Below, one piece after another: positions 62,571 through 64,000 of a stretch of 64,000 nucleotides of DNA. The position numbers and the translations under genes are program-made. Position 1 is the stretch's first letter. Each line of letters starts with the position of its first letter. The notes under the pieces are model-generated. The model was given only the letters and a program-made list of their open reading frames with translations. It was not told where the DNA came from and ran no database searches. Origin of the DNA: Persicitalea sp964500445 (GTDB lineage Bacteria; Bacteroidota; Bacteroidia; Cytophagales; Spirosomataceae); NCBI GenBank assembly GCA_964500445.1, contig CAZCOG010000011.1, positions 76,624 to 140,623 on the forward strand. The letters run 5' to 3'.

Positions 62571-62603
62571 ACACCGCCCGTTCGCTCGGCGCGGTGTTTT
62601 TTT
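62571..62603 (+). terminator. Intrinsic terminator after citrate synthase
   Basis: ACACCGC (62571-62577) pairs with GCGGTGT (62591-62597), and an inner CCG/CGG extends it; seven Ts follow (62597-62603). Confidence 0.88.
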
Positions 62604-62610
62604 ATTCAAC

Positions 62611-62907
62611 ATGATGGAAGAAACAAAACCAAAAATCTCACTTTCCGACTGGTTGGCTATCGAGCGGACGCGATTGGCAAATGAGCGAACCTTTCTTGCC
62701 TACTTTCGTACCACATTAGCTCTCCTGGCGGGAGGAGTCACGATTCTCAGGCTCGATGCATTTCGGGATATTCGTTGGCTGGGGTATACTTTTTTAGTGT
62801 TGGCACCAATAATCCTGCTGCTTGGACTTTGGCGATTGTTTTCAGTCAATCGACGGATCGATGGAAGGTATTATCATTTAAATGAAGAAGGCTGGAAAGA
62901 AGAATAA
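62611..62907 (+). CDS. YidH family DUF202 membrane protein
   Basis: A 98-residue protein with the DUF202 pattern: an N-terminal acidic-basic stretch LSDWLAIERTRLANERTFLAY-type, followed by two or three membrane helices (TLALLAGGVTILRL, LGYTFLVLAPIILLLGLW) and FSVNRRI. The R-T-x-L-A-x-x-R-T-x-L-A motif is the family mark. Function unknown. It starts 8 bases after the gltA terminator tail; the second ATG at 62614 is an equal candidate. Confidence 0.85.
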   Translation: MMEETKPKISLSDWLAIERTRLANERTFLAYFRTTLALLAGGVTILRLDAFRDIRWLGYTFLVLAPIILLLGLWRLFSVNRRIDGRYYHLNEEGWKEE

Positions 62908-62974
62908 CATTGCGGAGAATCAGGCAACTATTCAAAATTGGAGAACGTTGCAGTAGGGAAAGTGTTAAATTAGA

Positions 62975-63259
62975 ATGACAGCTTTGCTAAAACAGATTCA
63001 GGCAATCCCCGAAGGGTACTGTGTGATGTGGTACCGAAACAAAAAGTACGGCGTAACCCGCGGCAGTTTCAATGCCGGGAAAAGTATAAAGCTGTATGCC
63101 GAAGAGCTGGGTGGCAAGGATTTTATCAGCTTGAATTATTACATCACTGCCAAATCTGAACTCCTGAAGCCGTGCGAAATGCCGGAACAAACGGTAGTTG
63201 ACTTCCTATCGAGGGCAGAGTTATTTTGCCCTAAAAAGCCGGGCAATAAGACGAATTAA
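62975..63259 (+). CDS. Small conserved-type protein upstream of msrA
   Basis: A 94-residue protein beginning MTALLKQIQAIPEGYCVMWY, with GVTRGSFNAGKSIKLYAEELG in the middle. I recognise no catalytic motif; it has an alpha/beta look and two cysteines. It lies 38 bases upstream of msrA on the same strand, so it may be cotranscribed with it, but a link to methionine sulfoxide repair is not shown. Confidence 0.6.
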   Translation: MTALLKQIQAIPEGYCVMWYRNKKYGVTRGSFNAGKSIKLYAEELGGKDFISLNYYITAKSELLKPCEMPEQTVVDFLSRAELFCPKKPGNKTN

Positions 63260-63297
63260 TCTACCACTGAAAAAAATTAAAACAAACCATTTAATAA

Positions 63298-63792
63298 ATG
63301 ACTGACACGAAAAAAGCATACATAGCAGGCGGATGTTTCTGGGGAATGGAAGACCTCTTTCGGGTGAGGCCCGGAGTGAAAGACACCGAAGTGGGATACA
63401 TTGGAGGGGAAAACGATAATCCTACTTACCGAAACCATCCCGGTCATGCCGAGGGGCTGGAAATAACCTATGCCCCCAATGAAACCTCATTTCGGGAATT
63501 ATTGGATTTCTTCTTTCGGATTCACGATCCGACCACGGTCAACCGGCAGGGCAACGACATCGGTTCGAGCTACCGATCTGCCATCTTTTACCAAAATGAA
63601 GAAGAAAAAAATGATGCGGAGGAAATGATTCAAATAGTGAATGATTCCAGTCGCTGGAAAGGTACCGTCGCTACTACATTAGAGCCTTACACCACTTTTT
63701 GGCCAGCAGAGCCGGAGCATCAGGATTATCTGGTGAGAAACCCTAACGGCTACACCTGCCACTTTGAAAGGTTTTCTGAAAGCTTTATTTAA
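63298..63792 (+). CDS. msrA: Peptide-methionine (S)-S-oxide reductase MsrA
   Basis: Repairs oxidised methionine in proteins using thioredoxin. The catalytic GGCFWGMEDLFRVRPGV has the active cysteine; YRNHPGHAEGLEITYAP and EPEHQDYLVRNP are family motifs. The 164-residue length is normal. It completes the redox-repair set with TrxB. A clear terminator follows. There is no MsrB fused or adjacent. Confidence 0.95.
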   Translation: MTDTKKAYIAGGCFWGMEDLFRVRPGVKDTEVGYIGGENDNPTYRNHPGHAEGLEITYAPNETSFRELLDFFFRIHDPTTVNRQGNDIGSSYRSAIFYQNEEEKNDAEEMIQIVNDSSRWKGTVATTLEPYTTFWPAEPEHQDYLVRNPNGYTCHFERFSESFI

Positions 63793-63798
63793 AAACAC

Positions 63799-63830
63799 AA
63801 AAGGGAGGCTTCGGAAGAAGTCTCCCTTTT
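63799..63830. terminator. Terminator between msrA and the tRNA-Arg locus
   Basis: AAAAGGGAG (63799-63807) pairs with CTCCCTTTT (63822-63830), with an inner CTTC/GAAG stem around GGAA. It is flanked by As and Ts and can work in both directions: for msrA from the left and the tRNA-Arg from the right. Confidence 0.85.
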
Positions 63831-63835
63831 AAAAT

Positions 63836-63915
63836 TGATCGCGACTAGATTCGAACGGCTGCGCGGTTCTCCGTTGGGACTGACCTTCTGCTTAGAAGGC
63901 AGATGCTCTATCCAG
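63836..63915 (-). pseudogene. Degenerate tRNA-Arg copy
   Basis: Compared with the intact tRNA-Arg at 63927-64000, the block 63881-63915 matches 63951-63985 at all but one base, and 63836-63856 matches 63927-63947 except in three positions. Between these blocks the copy has 24 bases in place of 3, which destroys the T stem. The 5' acceptor strand and part of the D arm are missing, replaced by 11 unrelated bases. It cannot fold as a tRNA. Confidence 0.85.
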
Positions 63916-63926
63916 ATAACGTGTTG

Positions 63927-64000
63927 TGATCGCGACAGGATTCGAACCTGTGACCGTCTGCTTAGAAGGCAGATGCTCTATCCAGCTGAGCTACGCGACC
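63927..64000 (-). tRNA. tRNA-Arg (TCT)
   Basis: A 74-base cloverleaf: acceptor GGTCGCG/CGCGATC, D arm with AGCTGGATA, anticodon stem TCTGC/GCAGA around CTTCTAA (anticodon TCT, reading AGA), T arm ACAGG-TTCGAAT-CCTGT, discriminator A. It reaches the last base of the window. A degenerate copy lies 11 bases downstream. Confidence 0.95.

Noticed and set aside
63836..64000. Prophage or integrative element ending at tRNA-Arg
   Set aside because: The repeat is adjacent with only 11 bases between, and no integrase or phage gene is visible in the window; it remains open only for sequence beyond the edge.

Overview
The window comes from a Bacteroidota chromosome, most likely order Cytophagales and plausibly family Spirosomataceae (a Dyadobacter-like lineage). 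The evidence is the gene content (BshB1 of bacillithiol synthesis, a PorE-like OmpA lipoprotein architecture, DUF349, FGGY-type gluconokinase, GH106, paired GMC oxidoreductase and gluconate-dehydrogenase subunit 3), the near-absence of Shine-Dalgarno sequences, and Bacteroidetes-type TAnnTTTG minus-7 elements in front of several genes. Base composition is near 50% GC and coding density is high. A run of 100 Ns at 23678-23777 shows that this is a scaffold with an unsized assembly gap.

Layout. 1-9300: a left-truncated large catalase (minus strand), a DUF2254 membrane protein, small stress or accessory genes, a PhoD phosphatase and a 1112-residue CheB-CheR-PAS-histidine kinase fusion. 9.8-19.3 kb: DoxX, RecN, a PQQ-type sugar dehydrogenase, a divergent gluconokinase/6-phosphogluconate dehydrogenase pair, an SGNH hydrolase and a three-PAS histidine kinase. 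19.3-21.7 kb: modABC molybdate uptake. 21.7-24.1 kb: a D-amino-acid-oxidase-like protein whose sequence blocks are in circularly permuted order, divergent from a RidA gene broken by one in-frame stop, then a tandem tRNA-Thr array spanning the gap. 24.1-44.2 kb: AguB, a CrtI-like oxidoreductase, lipocalin, GH106, two D-aminoacylase paralogues flanking an AT-rich PIN-domain two-gene module, a CDF transporter, a Tat-linked GMC oxidoreductase, a sulfatase, a D-threonine-aldolase-family enzyme, a regulator/membrane-protein pair and tRNA-Thr(TGT). 44.3-64 kb: mostly housekeeping genes (DUF349, PdxH, BshB1, an M23-LysM peptidase, TrxB, PorE-like, QueE, MnmE, MiaA, GltA, MsrA), ending in a degenerate and an intact tRNA-Arg(TCT).

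How the genes fit together. Between 21.7 and 41.5 kb there is a loose D-amino-acid theme: two N-acyl-D-amino-acid deacylase-type proteins, a DAAO-like oxidase, a RidA that would act on the imino acids such an oxidase makes, and a D-threonine-aldolase/D-serine-dehydratase-fold enzyme. Gluconate/glucose oxidation is represented by the PQQ dehydrogenase, gluconokinase and Gnd. Redox and thiol maintenance is represented by catalase, BshB1, TrxB and MsrA, and tRNA modification by QueE, MnmE and MiaA.

The most unusual items are the permuted DAAO-like protein, the insertion-bearing tRNA copies at the two tRNA loci, the PIN module, the short repeats shared by the gluconokinase and gnd leaders, and a 28-bp dispersed intergenic repeat. 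All functional names are from reading motifs by eye; no database search was run.
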